64,000 bases of DNA from Verrucomicrobiales bacterium (GCA_002698785.1 PAAG01000028.1:1-64000); one strand, 5' to 3'; counted from the stretch's first letter, positions 5,520-14,612 are shown. The notes: generated from the letters alone by a model not told the origin. A program made the numbers and translations.

Positions 5520-8414
5520 ATGTCATTTGCCCACAAATTGCGACTCCTCGCCCTGTCAGTTTCACTGGCCACCGTCTCCTGTGCTTTCTCCGCAGAGGAT
5601 GCAAAGCCACCGACAGAGAAAAATGCCGCTACACCGGAGTTTCCCGCTGCCCAGATTGAATTCTTCGAGGAAGAAATCCGCCCTCTTTTGGCCGACAACT
5701 GCCTTGAGTGCCACACTGGCACAAAAGCGAAGGTTGGGCTGATGCTGGATCGGCGCGCAGGGTGGTTGAAGGGAAGCGATTACCGAAAAGTGGTCGATCT
5801 TGAGAAGCCCGCTGAAAGTGTGTTGATTAAATCAGTCTCTCACACCGGAGGCAAGGATATCCCTTCGATGCCAGAGGATTTGCCGAAGATCTCAGATGAA
5901 TCCATCGCTAAACTCACCAAGTGGATCGGCATGGGGCTTCCCTGGCCGGAATACGATAAGCCAGCCGAAGCTGATCCCAAACAGCACTGGTCCTTTCAGC
6001 CCGTGAAAAAGCCCGAACTCCCTGAGAATGCTGGGCACCCAATCGATTATTTTCTTTCGAAATCGCAGAAAGCTTTGGGCGTGACACCGGCACCGAAAGC
6101 AGACCGCCAGACTCTTTACCGCCGCGTCCACTTCGATCTTCTCGGCCTTCCCCCGAAATTCGAAGAGTCTCAAAAATTCATCAACGACCCGCGCCCCGAC
6201 AACGTCGTATGGCCGGAATTGATTGAACATCTCATGGGCTCCCAGCACTACGGCGAGCGCTGGGCACGGCACTGGATGGATATCGCCCGCTATTCCGATA
6301 CAAAAGGCTACGAAGCTGGGGGCCGCGAGCGCCGCTTCGTATACAGCTACACCTATCGCGATTGGCTGATCAAAGCCTTCAACGAAGACATTCCCTACGA
6401 TAAGTTCCTCCTCTACCAGCTCGCTGGTGAGCAACTCGTAGACTGGGAAGGACCAGACAAACGTCACCTTGCAGCGCTGGGTTTCCTTTCACTCAGCAAG
6501 AACGGGAAGCAGGAACTAGTGCTCGATGACCGTCTCGACACCACATTCCGCGGAACCATGGCGCTGACAGTGTCCTGCGCAAGATGCCACGATCACAAAT
6601 TCGATCCTATTTCGACCAAAGAATACTACAGCCTCTACGGAGTATTCCTCAACTCGATGACTGAGGACCAACCGACCATCGGTGATGCGCCTAAAGGCCC
6701 CGAATATGACAAGTATCTCAAGGAACTCGCTGAGAAACAGAAGGTCGTAGATGAATTCCTTGAGCCAAAACTCGAAAAAATCGCAAAAGAAAACCCGAAC
6801 ATCGCGAACCGTCGCGCTCAACTGATCGGGAAACTGGAACGCCCTGATCGCATCAAGCTTCGGAATCTGGAGCGAGTAGTCGACAAATTTGTCGCCGATT
6901 CCAAAATGGAAGCCGACAAGGCATTGGTGCTGAAAGATCGAGAATCGAACATCAATCAGCACGTGTTCATCCGAGGGAATCCCTCTCGTCGAGGCGAGCT
7001 GGCACCTCGCCAGTTTCTCGAGATCGCATCTCTCAGCGAAGAGCCCACGGAATACGAGAAAGGAAGTGGACGTCTCGAGATGGCTCAGGATATCGTCGAT
7101 CCAACCAACCCGCTGACGGCTAGAAACATCGTCAACCGTATCTGGATGTGGCACTTCGGAGAAGGCATAGTGCGTAGCGTGGATGACTTCGGCACCCAGG
7201 GCGAAAAGCCCGACCATCCCGAACTCCTCGATTATCTCGCAACATGGTTCGTCGAAAATGGCTGGTCCGTGAAGAAGCTTCATAAGCTCATCCTCACCTC
7301 AAAGGCATGGCAGCAGCAGTCCTCTAATCCAAATGAAGAGGCGAATATGCTGGTCGATGCAGAAAACCGGCTTCTCTGGAAATACAATCGCCAGCGGCTC
7401 GACCTGGAGCAGATGAGAGATGGAATGCTCGACGTTGTCGGAAACCTCGACAACACGATGTATGGCCGGGCCGTGAAGATTTTAGAGCCTCCGTACTCGA
7501 ATCGCAGATCTGTCTACGCCTTCATTGATCGGCAAAACCTGCCGCCCATTTTCCGGAACTTTGACTTCTCCAACCCGTCAGAAACAACGGCGCAGCGCCC
7601 GAATACAACCATCCCCATGCAGGCGCTCTTCACCTTGAACAGCAACTTCGTCCAGAACCAGGCCACCAATCTGGCGAAGAAAACCGAATCTGCTGAAGAC
7701 CGCATCAAGGCGATGCACCGCGCTGTTTTTGCAAAAGAACCTTCAGAATCAGACCGCCATATGGCTGAAAGTTTCCTGACAGTATTCAATTCCGAAATGG
7801 GTGACTTTGCTGAACGTCAGACCGAAACCGAGTGGAGCTACGGCTGGGGAGCGGTCGACGATGCCGGAAAAGTGGATTTCAAACCTTTCCCACACTGGAC
7901 CGGAGAGCGCTGGCAGATGTCGGAGCAATGGCCTTACGAGCACAACCTCTACCGCTATCTTCGCGCGGACGACCGGGGATTCATGCACCCGGGTGCAACG
8001 GAAAGTGAATCTGCCATGTATCAATGGCGGGCACCCGCCGATTTAAAGATTCAGGTCGAGAGTGTGGCAGAGCGATCTGCTGTTGGCAAAGGCAACGGCG
8101 TCCGTCTTCGAGTAGCGACATCCAGTGAAGGAGTCATCTTCGACAAAGTCTTGGAAGCATCTCAAAAAACCTTGCCCGTCAACATTCCTCAAATCTCAAT
8201 CAAGAGAGGTGAATTCGTCTGGTTCATCCTCGATGCGAATGGAAACACTTCGCACGATTCCACAAAGTGGGACCCGAAAATCGTAGACCTCGACGGTAAC
8301 TTTCCTGCGTGGCAAGAGTCGGAGATGTTCTCAGGCCCCGCAAAACCAGCCACAGCGTGGAGCGCCTACGCTCACGCCCTTTTGAACACCAACCGATTCC
8401 TCTTTGTCGAATAG
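5520..8414 (+). CDS. PSCyt1/DUF1549/DUF1553 cytochrome c-type protein
   Basis: The 964-residue protein begins at ATG 5520 with a signal peptide (MSFAHKLRLLALSVSLA...). A haem site CLECH follows at residues 61-65 (the planctomycete cytochrome domain). The DUF1549 block contains YGERWARHWMDIARYSD and TVSCARCHDHKFDPISTKEY, the second with a further CxxCH. The DUF1553 block contains NPLTARNIVNRIWMWHFG and PDHPELLDYLATWFVENGW. Such proteins are expanded in PVC bacteria, are exported, and are usually paired with a DUF1501 protein, as here 31 bp downstream. Their role is thought to be oxidative polysaccharide or C1-type metabolism but is not settled. A longer reading from 5481 precedes the signal peptide and was rejected. 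Confidence 0.93.
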   Translation: MSFAHKLRLLALSVSLATVSCAFSAEDAKPPTEKNAATPEFPAAQIEFFEEEIRPLLADNCLECHTGTKAKVGLMLDRRAGWLKGSDYRKVVDLEKPAESVLIKSVSHTGGKDIPSMPEDLPKISDESIAKLTKWIGMGLPWPEYDKPAEADPKQHWSFQPVKKPELPENAGHPIDYFLSKSQKALGVTPAPKADRQTLYRRVHFDLLGLPPKFEESQKFINDPRPDNVVWPELIEHLMGSQHYGERWARHWMDIARYSDTKGYEAGGRERRFVYSYTYRDWLIKAFNEDIPYDKFLLYQLAGEQLVDWEGPDKRHLAALGFLSLSKNGKQELVLDDRLDTTFRGTMALTVSCARCHDHKFDPISTKEYYSLYGVFLNSMTEDQPTIGDAPKGPEYDKYLKELAEKQKVVDEFLEPKLEKIAKENPNIANRRAQLIGKLERPDRIKLRNLERVVDKFVADSKMEADKALVLKDRESNINQHVFIRGNPSRRGELAPRQFLEIASLSEEPTEYEKGSGRLEMAQDIVDPTNPLTARNIVNRIWMWHFGEGIVRSVDDFGTQGEKPDHPELLDYLATWFVENGWSVKKLHKLILTSKAWQQQSSNPNEEANMLVDAENRLLWKYNRQRLDLEQMRDGMLDVVGNLDNTMYGRAVKILEPPYSNRRSVYAFIDRQNLPPIFRNFDFSNPSETTAQRPNTTIPMQALFTLNSNFVQNQATNLAKKTESAEDRIKAMHRAVFAKEPSESDRHMAESFLTVFNSEMGDFAERQTETEWSYGWGAVDDAGKVDFKPFPHWTGERWQMSEQWPYEHNLYRYLRADDRGFMHPGATESESAMYQWRAPADLKIQVESVAERSAVGKGNGVRLRVATSSEGVIFDKVLEASQKTLPVNIPQISIKRGEFVWFILDANGNTSHDSTKWDPKIVDLDGNFPAWQESEMFSGPAKPATAWSAYAHALLNTNRFLFVE

Positions 8415-8445
8415 GTGAAGAACCCTGTCATTTCCCATCATTTTC

Positions 8446-9873
8446 ATGAATAATTTCTGCTCATCACGTAGAGACTTCCTCCGCAACACCGGCATGGGAA
8501 TGGGAGGCGCTCTGGGTCTTGGCCCCCTCCTCTCTAACCTGAATGCCAGCGATCGCTCGGTGAACCCACTCGCCCCAGGTAAGACCCACTTCCCGGCGAG
8601 GGCGAAACGAGTCATTCACATTTTCGCCAACGGCGGCCCATCACAAGTCGACTCCTTCGACTACAAGCCGGAGTTGTACAAGTATCACAACAAAGAGATG
8701 CCCGGTGAGTCCCTACGCACGGAGAGGAAGACCGGAACACTCATGGCTCCGCCTTTCGAATACAAGCAGCGCGGACAGTCAGGAATTTGGGCTAGCGATC
8801 TCTTCCCACAAGTCGCTGAAATGGCAGACGATCTCTGCATCGTAAATTCGATGTATGCAAACGTGCCGAATCACGAGCCCTCTCTTATGCTCATGAATAC
8901 AGGTGCTGAGCGTGTCAGCCTTATTCGCCCGAGCATGGGTAGCTGGGTAACCTACGGCTTGGGGACAGAAAATGAAAACCTTCCCGGTTTCGTATCACTC
9001 TGCCCTGGCGGAGTCCCTGTAGTCGAGACCCAGAACTGGCGCTCGGCCTTCCTTCCCGGTGCCTATCAGGGAACGCACATCGACACAGAGAACACTCTCA
9101 TTTCAAAACTCATTCCAGACATCAAAAACAAGCGGATGCCGAAGGAGTTGCAGCGCCGACAGCTTGACCTCATCCAACAGATGAACCGAGCCGATCAGCA
9201 GACGCAACAGCACGATCCAGATGTCGAAGCCCGCATCCACTCCCTCGAGCTCGCGTATAACATGCAGATCGAGGCTACCGATGCTTTCAACGTCGAGCGT
9301 GAACCACAACACATCCGCGATCTTTACGGAGACACTCTACACGGTCGTCAGATGCTCATTGCCCGACGTCTTGCCGAGCGAGGTGTTCGCTTCATTCAGG
9401 TCTGGCACGGAGCAGGCCAACCTTGGGACAGCCACTCAGAAATCAAAAAGAACCACGGACGCCTGGGGGCCGAAGCAGACCAACCGATTGCGGCGCTTCT
9501 GAAAGACCTCAAGCAGAGGGGTATGCTGAACGACACCCTCGTCGTATGGGGCGGTGAGTTTGGCCGTACTCCGACCGTTGAGCTTCCCACACCGGGTGCC
9601 AATGCTGCCGATACCAAACTCGGTCGTGACCACAACCACCACGGATTCACCATGTGGATGGCTGGTGGCGGAGTGAAGAGCGGTTTCCAGTATGGAAAGA
9701 CCGACGAATTTGGATTCAAGGCAGTCGAAAACCGTATGCATGTTCACGACCTTCACGCGACCATTCTTCACCTGCTGGGATTCGATCACGAACGTCTTAC
9801 ATTCCGTTATGCCGGAAGAGACTTCCGCCTCACCGATGTCCACGGGGAAGTGTTTCACGACCTGATCGCCTAG
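8446..9873 (+). CDS. DUF1501 family secreted protein (Tat signal)
   Basis: This 475-residue protein opens with a twin-arginine signal (SRRDFLRNTG followed by a glycine-rich hydrophobic stretch). The body shows the alkaline-phosphatase-like DUF1501 pattern: HIFANGGPSQVDSFDYKP near the start, NHEPSLMLMNTGAE, FIQVWHGAGQPWDSH, VVWGGEFGRTP, GRDHNHHGFTMWMAGGGV and HDLHATILHLLGFDH. The histidines and aspartates in these segments would bind metal. It follows the DUF1549/DUF1553 gene on the same strand, the typical PVC gene pair, and is presumably its co-exported partner. It is complete, with no anomalies. Confidence 0.93.
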   Translation: MNNFCSSRRDFLRNTGMGMGGALGLGPLLSNLNASDRSVNPLAPGKTHFPARAKRVIHIFANGGPSQVDSFDYKPELYKYHNKEMPGESLRTERKTGTLMAPPFEYKQRGQSGIWASDLFPQVAEMADDLCIVNSMYANVPNHEPSLMLMNTGAERVSLIRPSMGSWVTYGLGTENENLPGFVSLCPGGVPVVETQNWRSAFLPGAYQGTHIDTENTLISKLIPDIKNKRMPKELQRRQLDLIQQMNRADQQTQQHDPDVEARIHSLELAYNMQIEATDAFNVEREPQHIRDLYGDTLHGRQMLIARRLAERGVRFIQVWHGAGQPWDSHSEIKKNHGRLGAEADQPIAALLKDLKQRGMLNDTLVVWGGEFGRTPTVELPTPGANAADTKLGRDHNHHGFTMWMAGGGVKSGFQYGKTDEFGFKAVENRMHVHDLHATILHLLGFDHERLTFRYAGRDFRLTDVHGEVFHDLIA

Positions 9874-9910
9874 AGAGAAAACTTGGTCAGGTCCGAAGTC
9901 TCAGAAATGT

Positions 9911-10264
9911 AGATGGCTCCTGCCAGGAATCGGCCAGATTCCCAACAGGAGCCATATTTTTCCTCCTCAAAATTCGTATTGCGCTGACCTATGCGGCCAT
10001 CAGGAGGGGAGAGCCGGCCCCTGCCGAGATTCGTTAGGAATCCCAGCAGAAGCCGTATTTTTCCTCCTCAAATTCGTGAGTGTTCGGGGGGTTGTTAAAG
10101 TGCGGAGAGCCGGCCCCTGCCGAGATTCGATTGGAATCCCAGCAGAAGCCGTATTTTTCCTCCTCAAATTCGTGAATGTTCGGGGGTTGTAAAATGTGCG
10201 GAGAGCCGACCCCTGCCAGAATTCGAATGGAATCCCAGCAGGAGCCGTATTTTCCTCCTCAAAA
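9911..10264 (+). repeat. Tandem array of ~96-bp terminator-like units
   Basis: Three units starting with GAGAGCC at 10009, 10105 and 10201 are spaced exactly 96 bp apart, and a more diverged unit (9911-10008) precedes them. Each contains an imperfect GGC-x2-CTGC/GCAG-x2-GCC type hairpin, then a T run and TTCCTCCTCAAA. The first unit is a perfect terminator and later units carry mismatches. The array fills the space between the convergent DUF1501 gene and the 10266-11738 gene. There are no unique spacers, so it is not CRISPR. Confidence 0.85.
9913..9962 (+). terminator. Rho-independent terminator after the DUF1501 gene
   Basis: ATGGCTCCTG (9913-9922) pairs perfectly with CAGGAGCCAT (9946-9955), and the stem is followed by ATTTTT. 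The 23-nt loop is long. It lies 40 bp after the DUF1501 stop and is the first unit of the tandem array described next. Confidence 0.75.
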
Positions 10265-10265
10265 T

Positions 10266-11738
10266 CTATCTTCGACGAACACGGACAAGGGATGTAACTG
10301 ACCGCTTTCCTGTCGCGTCTACCGCTTTGAAAAGCACTCTTGTCCGATCTCCTACAGGCACTCTTACTCGTGCTGTCCAGTTAGTCGTTCCTTTCACTTT
10401 GTTTCTAAACTTGCGCTGCCCTGGACGAGTGCCTCTTCCTCTTACAGCCACCTGGACCTTGCGAATGAAGTTATCCTCACCAAAAGCTCTGGCCGTTCCC
10501 TGAATGCGCACACGGGGTTTGTTTGTCACGCGAATTACCCTCTGCCTCTTGGCACGAACCAAAGGCCTGGTATTCGAAATGTTCACATTCGGTGGGGTAT
10601 CAACAGGTGGTGTAGCGACAAGGTCGAACCTTTCGATCGCCACATTGTCGAAATCAGTCTCAAAGGTGACCGAAACCGATGCGCCCGCTGAGAGCCTGAC
10701 TTGCATGTTGCCAGTCGGAGCAGTCTCTCCTGTGGTGAAAAGCAGAGTTACTGTTTGAAAGGAAGAGCTTGAAGAATCAAGGAATCCCAGAAGCTCAAGA
10801 ACCTCCCCTTCTGTTATACTCCCAATCAGATCCGACTCGATCAGCTCGAGGTTGAGGATGTTTCCTACAACACCGAAGAGGTCCTCATCTCCCTGAAGAG
10901 TCTCAAACAGGTCGGCGATAAGAGAGAGATCACTGAGATCGCCATCATCGCCCAGTAAGACTGTTACCACGTTCAATAGAGCGTCTACCGCTTCTTCGTT
11001 ACCCAGAACTGAATCGAGCAATTCGCTCACATCAGCCACAATTGGATTGGAAGGGTCAAGGTTGAGTAGATCGGCAATATCAAGATCCGTGAGACTTCCC
11101 GGATCAAGATCTCCATCCAAAACACTCTCCAAAAGATCAGATACCGCAGTTACTACGGTTTCATCTTCACCCACGAGCGAAACAAGAAGTTCCTCGATGG
11201 CAAGAGACAGATCACTGTCACCAGCCAAGTCGAGTTCAGCCAACAGGTCCCGCAGGGTTCCTAAGAGCAGCAGATCATCCGAGAGAATACCATCGAGCAG
11301 ATTAAGATCTGTCGTGAGCGTATTCGCAAAGCTCAGGTCGAGTCCCAAAAGGCCCACCAGTTGATCCTGATTGAGTTCGGCGACGACATTGTCACCCCCA
11401 TCCAATATCTGAAGGCCGAATGAGTTTGATGCCAGGGACACCAGGCTTGCACTCGCCACGTCCACAGAGACGGAATACAGAGAGTTCGCTTGAAATCCAG
11501 ATGGCACGGTTGCTACCAGCTCGCCAGATCCCGTCACAGCGACGCCAATGCGAGCTAATAGATCTCCTCCTCCACCATCTGGAAATGTTACGCTTCCAGC
11601 CCCTGTTGTATCTGTGGTCCAGCTCGATGCTGGGTTTGTATTAAAGTCGCCGGCCGGAAAGGCTACGTCTTCAGAATGTAATATTCCCGGCACGGCAATA
11701 GCCGCCGCTAGGATTCCTCCTAATCTTTTCAATTTCAT
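10266..11738 (-). CDS. Secreted protein with acidic Leu/Asp-rich core and very basic C-terminal domain
   Basis: The 490-residue protein has a signal peptide (MKLKRLGGILAAAIAVPGIL). An Ig/carbohydrate-binding-like segment follows to about residue 125 (SVTFPDGGGGDLLARIG...ANSLYSVSVDVASAS). Residues ~130-330 are loosely periodic and strongly acidic (DLLxxLDLxxDSDLS, DLDIADLLNLDP, LLGDDGDLSDLSLIADL), which suggests a solenoid or coiled structure. The last ~110 residues are rich in R and K (RAKRQRVIRVTNKPRVRIQG) and resemble an Ig-like or cell-surface anchoring domain. I do not recognise the family. It is probably exported to the surface. The opposite charges of core and tail are unusual. Confidence 0.75.
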   Translation of the reverse strand: MKLKRLGGILAAAIAVPGILHSEDVAFPAGDFNTNPASSWTTDTTGAGSVTFPDGGGGDLLARIGVAVTGSGELVATVPSGFQANSLYSVSVDVASASLVSLASNSFGLQILDGGDNVVAELNQDQLVGLLGLDLSFANTLTTDLNLLDGILSDDLLLLGTLRDLLAELDLAGDSDLSLAIEELLVSLVGEDETVVTAVSDLLESVLDGDLDPGSLTDLDIADLLNLDPSNPIVADVSELLDSVLGNEEAVDALLNVVTVLLGDDGDLSDLSLIADLFETLQGDEDLFGVVGNILNLELIESDLIGSITEGEVLELLGFLDSSSSSFQTVTLLFTTGETAPTGNMQVRLSAGASVSVTFETDFDNVAIERFDLVATPPVDTPPNVNISNTRPLVRAKRQRVIRVTNKPRVRIQGTARAFGEDNFIRKVQVAVRGRGTRPGQRKFRNKVKGTTNWTARVRVPVGDRTRVLFKAVDATGKRSVTSLVRVRRR

Positions 11739-11774
11739 TATTATTCTTGATCGGTTGTAGTGTTCGCATTGCTT

Positions 11775-11793
11775 GATTTGAGGAGGAAAAATT
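11775..11793 (+). repeat. Inverted partner of the array motif, upstream of the acidic-core gene
   Basis: GATTTGAGGAGGAAAAATT is the reverse complement of the ATTTTTCCTCCTCAAAT motif present in each unit of the 9911-10264 array. The 10266-11738 gene is thus bracketed by inverted copies of a ~17-bp sequence. The GGAGG core might have its own function, so the meaning is open. Confidence 0.5.
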
Positions 11794-11899
11794 CACAAAT
11801 CGAGTAGCGATCTACTCAGAGGATACCGAACCCTACCACAAATGTTACATACTAAATAGAAAAATAGTATTTTTTCTGAATTATCGTAAATTCCCGATC

Positions 11900-11915
11900 T
11901 GGCACAAATTTTGCT
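11900..11915 (+). promoter_or_regulatory. Sigma-54 (-24/-12) promoter with no downstream gene
   Basis: TGGCACAAATTTTGCT matches the sigma-54 consensus (TGGCAC, N5, TTGCW) with GG and GC separated by exactly ten bases. It points to ~200 bp of non-coding DNA followed by a convergent gene. Transcription would start near 11926. The likely product is an untranslated RNA or antisense transcript to the amidotransferase gene. Confidence 0.6.
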
Positions 11916-12127
11916 AAAATTTCAGAGACAACGAGGTTTTCAGCTGAACGCGAAAAATCCAGCAATCAACTTACCCTCAGGGAGTTATCTCTCAGAAAAT
12001 ATGGAGATCTAGTCGAGATAGGTACAGTTCAGTCGTTAGTAGAGAAAACGTTTTAATAATAAGTTTTCGAAAAACATTTAGCTGAATTGACCAATTTTTG
12101 CGCAGCATTCGTGAAGAATTGTCCCCT

Positions 12128-12808
12128 TCAGAGGGAGTTTTTCAGAAGCGTGCTCAATATCTCTCCCATCAACTGATTTGTTTGCTCGCACTGCTTCTGC
12201 GTTATTTCCAAGATTGTTTTCTCATCCTGGATGTAAGCCGATGGAACCAGCTCTTCCCTCCCATTCTCAAGCATCTCAGCCACGGTCTGCGGCGTCGTTT
12301 CCAAATGAAACTGCAACCCAACTACCCTTTCACCAAATCGAAATGCTTGATTCTCACAGCCTTCACTCCGTGCCAGGTGAGAAGCTCCTACGGGCAGATC
12401 AAAAGTCTCCCCATGCCAGTGGAAGACAGTTTCTTCCATTTCAAATAGATCTCCAGAAACAGGAAATACCGGAAACCACCCTATTTCTGTCTCATTTCCC
12501 GAATACACGGCCGCTCCCAGAGCACTTGCAATCAGCTGTGCTCCCAAGCAAACCCCAAGGATCGATTTACCAGCCTCAATCGATTCACGGATGAAACGCT
12601 TTTCCTGAGACAACCAAGGATAGAGTTCTTCGTCATTTACGCTCATCGGCCCTCCCATGATAATCAGAAGGTCGAACTCATCTGGATGTGGAAAGGCATC
12701 GTTTGCGAACAGCCTCGTGCAGCCGAGGGGAATCTCCCGCTCGCCCAGCCAGAGTTCAATGTAGCCCGGTCCCTCAAACGGAACGTGCTGCAGGTAATGC
12801 GCTTTCAT
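12128..12808 (-). CDS. Class I glutamine amidotransferase (GMP synthase-like)
   Basis: The 226-residue single-domain protein carries the class I amidotransferase triad. The nucleophile is C87 in SILGVCLGAQL, the histidine lies in GLQFHLETT around residue 170, and the glutamate is two positions later. The glycine-rich oxyanion segment is LLIIMGGPMSV. It lacks a synthetase domain, so it belongs to the stand-alone GuaA-like group that includes putative gamma-glutamyl hydrolases. The substrate is unknown. It is downstream of and on the same strand as the caspase-FGE gene, with a 42-bp gap. Confidence 0.88.
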   Translation of the reverse strand: MKAHYLQHVPFEGPGYIELWLGEREIPLGCTRLFANDAFPHPDEFDLLIIMGGPMSVNDEELYPWLSQEKRFIRESIEAGKSILGVCLGAQLIASALGAAVYSGNETEIGWFPVFPVSGDLFEMEETVFHWHGETFDLPVGASHLARSEGCENQAFRFGERVVGLQFHLETTPQTVAEMLENGREELVPSAYIQDEKTILEITQKQCEQTNQLMGEILSTLLKNSL

Positions 12809-12850
12809 TCCTTCGAAAGCTAGGGTCGATTCCGAATTCCGATAGTGAAA

Positions 12851-14494
12851 TCAATCGAGTTCAAGAACGATGCGAAACCCGTAGTCGTCGTCACGTCGAT
12901 CCGGCGCATCAAAGTCTCGAAGATCTGACCTGAGTTCGAGTGATTCAAAACTATCCCAGGCACCTCCCCGCATGGACTTAAAAGGAAGTCCGTTGTCGTC
13001 TCGTTCTTTGAGAAGCATATCGTTCGCTCTCAGGGCATCAGGGGTGTTCATCGTAGGCGAATAGTCATCAGACAGCCATTCCCACACATTGCCGCCAAGA
13101 TCGTGAAATCCATTCACATTCGCGGGATAGCTCCCGACGCGAGCTGTTCGCTCGGCCCCATCATTGTAGGGCACACCCCCAACAATTGATTTACTCCAGT
13201 CACCCGGAAGATTACTCACCGCTTTCAGATCCCAGTAATTTCCACTACGAGCAGGCGGCGGCCATGCATTGCCCCACGGAAACTTTGTTGCACTGCCAAC
13301 CGCAGCGCTCCACTCCGAGTCTGTAGGCAGCCGGTAGGTCTTCCCTTCTTTCTTGGAAAGCCATTCACAGAATGCTTTGGCCTCGTGCCAGTTCACGCAA
13401 ACGACCGGATGATGGATGCTCTGCTCGAATCCCGGATTATCCCAGCCAGCATCCGCTTTCTCGATCCATTTGGTTGTGAATACTCCGTCCGGCCTTTTCT
13501 CGATGGAGAGAACGTTTGCTGCACCTTTTTGCACGTAGTCGGTATCGTTAACAAATGCCTGAAAATCTCTTACCCGTGTTTCAGTCCGCGCCATCAGCAC
13601 ACCCGGCTTTCCTGGCAGAGGCAGGAATTCCAATCCCAGAGTGTTTTCCCAGGGGCTATCTTTTGTCGCCTCGTTCGGATCGTCGGTTACCCCAGGAAGC
13701 GTCGCCCCCTCAGGAACAAATTGAAAGCTCCCGTAGAACTTGCTGTTGAACCACGGCTCCTGCAGACCCGAAGTTTTCGTGGCTACCTCTCCACCGACCC
13801 GCTTGAACGCTTCTTCAAATGCTCTTCCCGGCTCAGGGAGATGCTTCAACAGGGCCTCAGTATACGGACTATTGTTTCCTTCTCCATCGTCAGCCACATC
13901 ACCAGGCGAAGTGGAAAACGCAATAAACATTCCCTGAGGAGCTGCCGCCGGCATGGCAAGACCCGTTGAAGATGCGCTTCTGGACCCTCTCCAGGACCGA
14001 GAGAATGGATTATTTCGACAGCAATCAAGTACGAGGAGATTCAATCCGGCACCAGCCGACTCTAAGCCTCCCATGATGGAATCCATCGATAGAGTTTCAT
14101 CTGGCACCTCATAGTCTCGCGCCATTTCAGCATCCACGGGAATCAGGTAGTTCTTTCCATCGATCTGAACCCCGTGCCCGGCGAAATAGACTAGAGCAAC
14201 CGCATCTGGATCCCTTTCCCTTGGGAGGCCATCAACGAACTCTCGCAAGGCACCCTTCATGGATTTCAAATCCGCGTCAGTTCGAAACGTCACGGTAAAA
14301 CCGAGATTTCGAAGCAGCTTCGCCATTGCCGTAGCATCATTGCAGGGATTGGCGAGAGGGCGAGCGTGCTCGTATGCATCGTTCCCGATAACAAGGGCAT
14401 CCCGTCCGCCACTCTGCACTGCGGGCGAAAAGCAGAATCCAGCCACCGCTAGGAGGCTTCGCAAAAGGACGGGATGCCAGAATCGTTGTCTCAT
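12851..14494 (-). CDS. Secreted caspase-like peptidase (C14) fused to a formylglycine-generating-enzyme-like domain
   Basis: From ATG 14494 the protein has 547 residues: signal peptide (MRQRFWHPVLLRSLLAVAGF), caspase domain, then a SUMF1/FGE-type domain. The caspase part shows ALVIGNDAYEHARPL, the catalytic histidine in VYFAGHGVQI (about residue 107) and cysteine in LVLDCCRNNPF (about 159). Before the FGE part, residues ~270-340 form a linker. The FGE-like part has PVVCVNWHEAKAFCEWL, YRLPTDSEWSAAVG, FHDLGGNVWEWLSDDY, MRGGAWDS and a terminal YGFRIVLE. Such fusions are known in PVC bacteria and cyanobacteria. The FGE-like half may act as a binding domain (C-type lectin fold) instead of an enzyme. 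A reading from 14572 adds 26 residues before the signal peptide and was rejected. Confidence 0.88.
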   Translation of the reverse strand: MRQRFWHPVLLRSLLAVAGFCFSPAVQSGGRDALVIGNDAYEHARPLANPCNDATAMAKLLRNLGFTVTFRTDADLKSMKGALREFVDGLPRERDPDAVALVYFAGHGVQIDGKNYLIPVDAEMARDYEVPDETLSMDSIMGGLESAGAGLNLLVLDCCRNNPFSRSWRGSRSASSTGLAMPAAAPQGMFIAFSTSPGDVADDGEGNNSPYTEALLKHLPEPGRAFEEAFKRVGGEVATKTSGLQEPWFNSKFYGSFQFVPEGATLPGVTDDPNEATKDSPWENTLGLEFLPLPGKPGVLMARTETRVRDFQAFVNDTDYVQKGAANVLSIEKRPDGVFTTKWIEKADAGWDNPGFEQSIHHPVVCVNWHEAKAFCEWLSKKEGKTYRLPTDSEWSAAVGSATKFPWGNAWPPPARSGNYWDLKAVSNLPGDWSKSIVGGVPYNDGAERTARVGSYPANVNGFHDLGGNVWEWLSDDYSPTMNTPDALRANDMLLKERDDNGLPFKSMRGGAWDSFESLELRSDLRDFDAPDRRDDDYGFRIVLELD

Positions 14495-14612
14495 CGTAGT
14501 TTCGCTACGAGATCGACGAACGAATCCGTGAATCTTGCAGACTTTCCGATGCACCTGCGGAGTAACACTCACGCCATTGCATACAGCCGGGCACTGCTGT
14601 CACAATCCGTTC

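Larger units (their letters stand above)
11739..12127. other. AT-rich intergenic region with a sigma-54 promoter and no gene
   Basis: About 390 bp separate two minus-strand genes. It holds the inverted 17-bp motif (11775-11793) and a sigma-54 promoter facing right (11900-11915). Beyond that promoter no plausible ORF appears before the convergent amidotransferase gene. A GAAAAC/GTTTTC hairpin lies around 12040-12070 without a T run. Confidence 0.5.

Noticed and set aside
9911-10264. CRISPR array
   Set aside because: The units are near-identical along their whole 96 bp, with no unique spacers and no cas genes.
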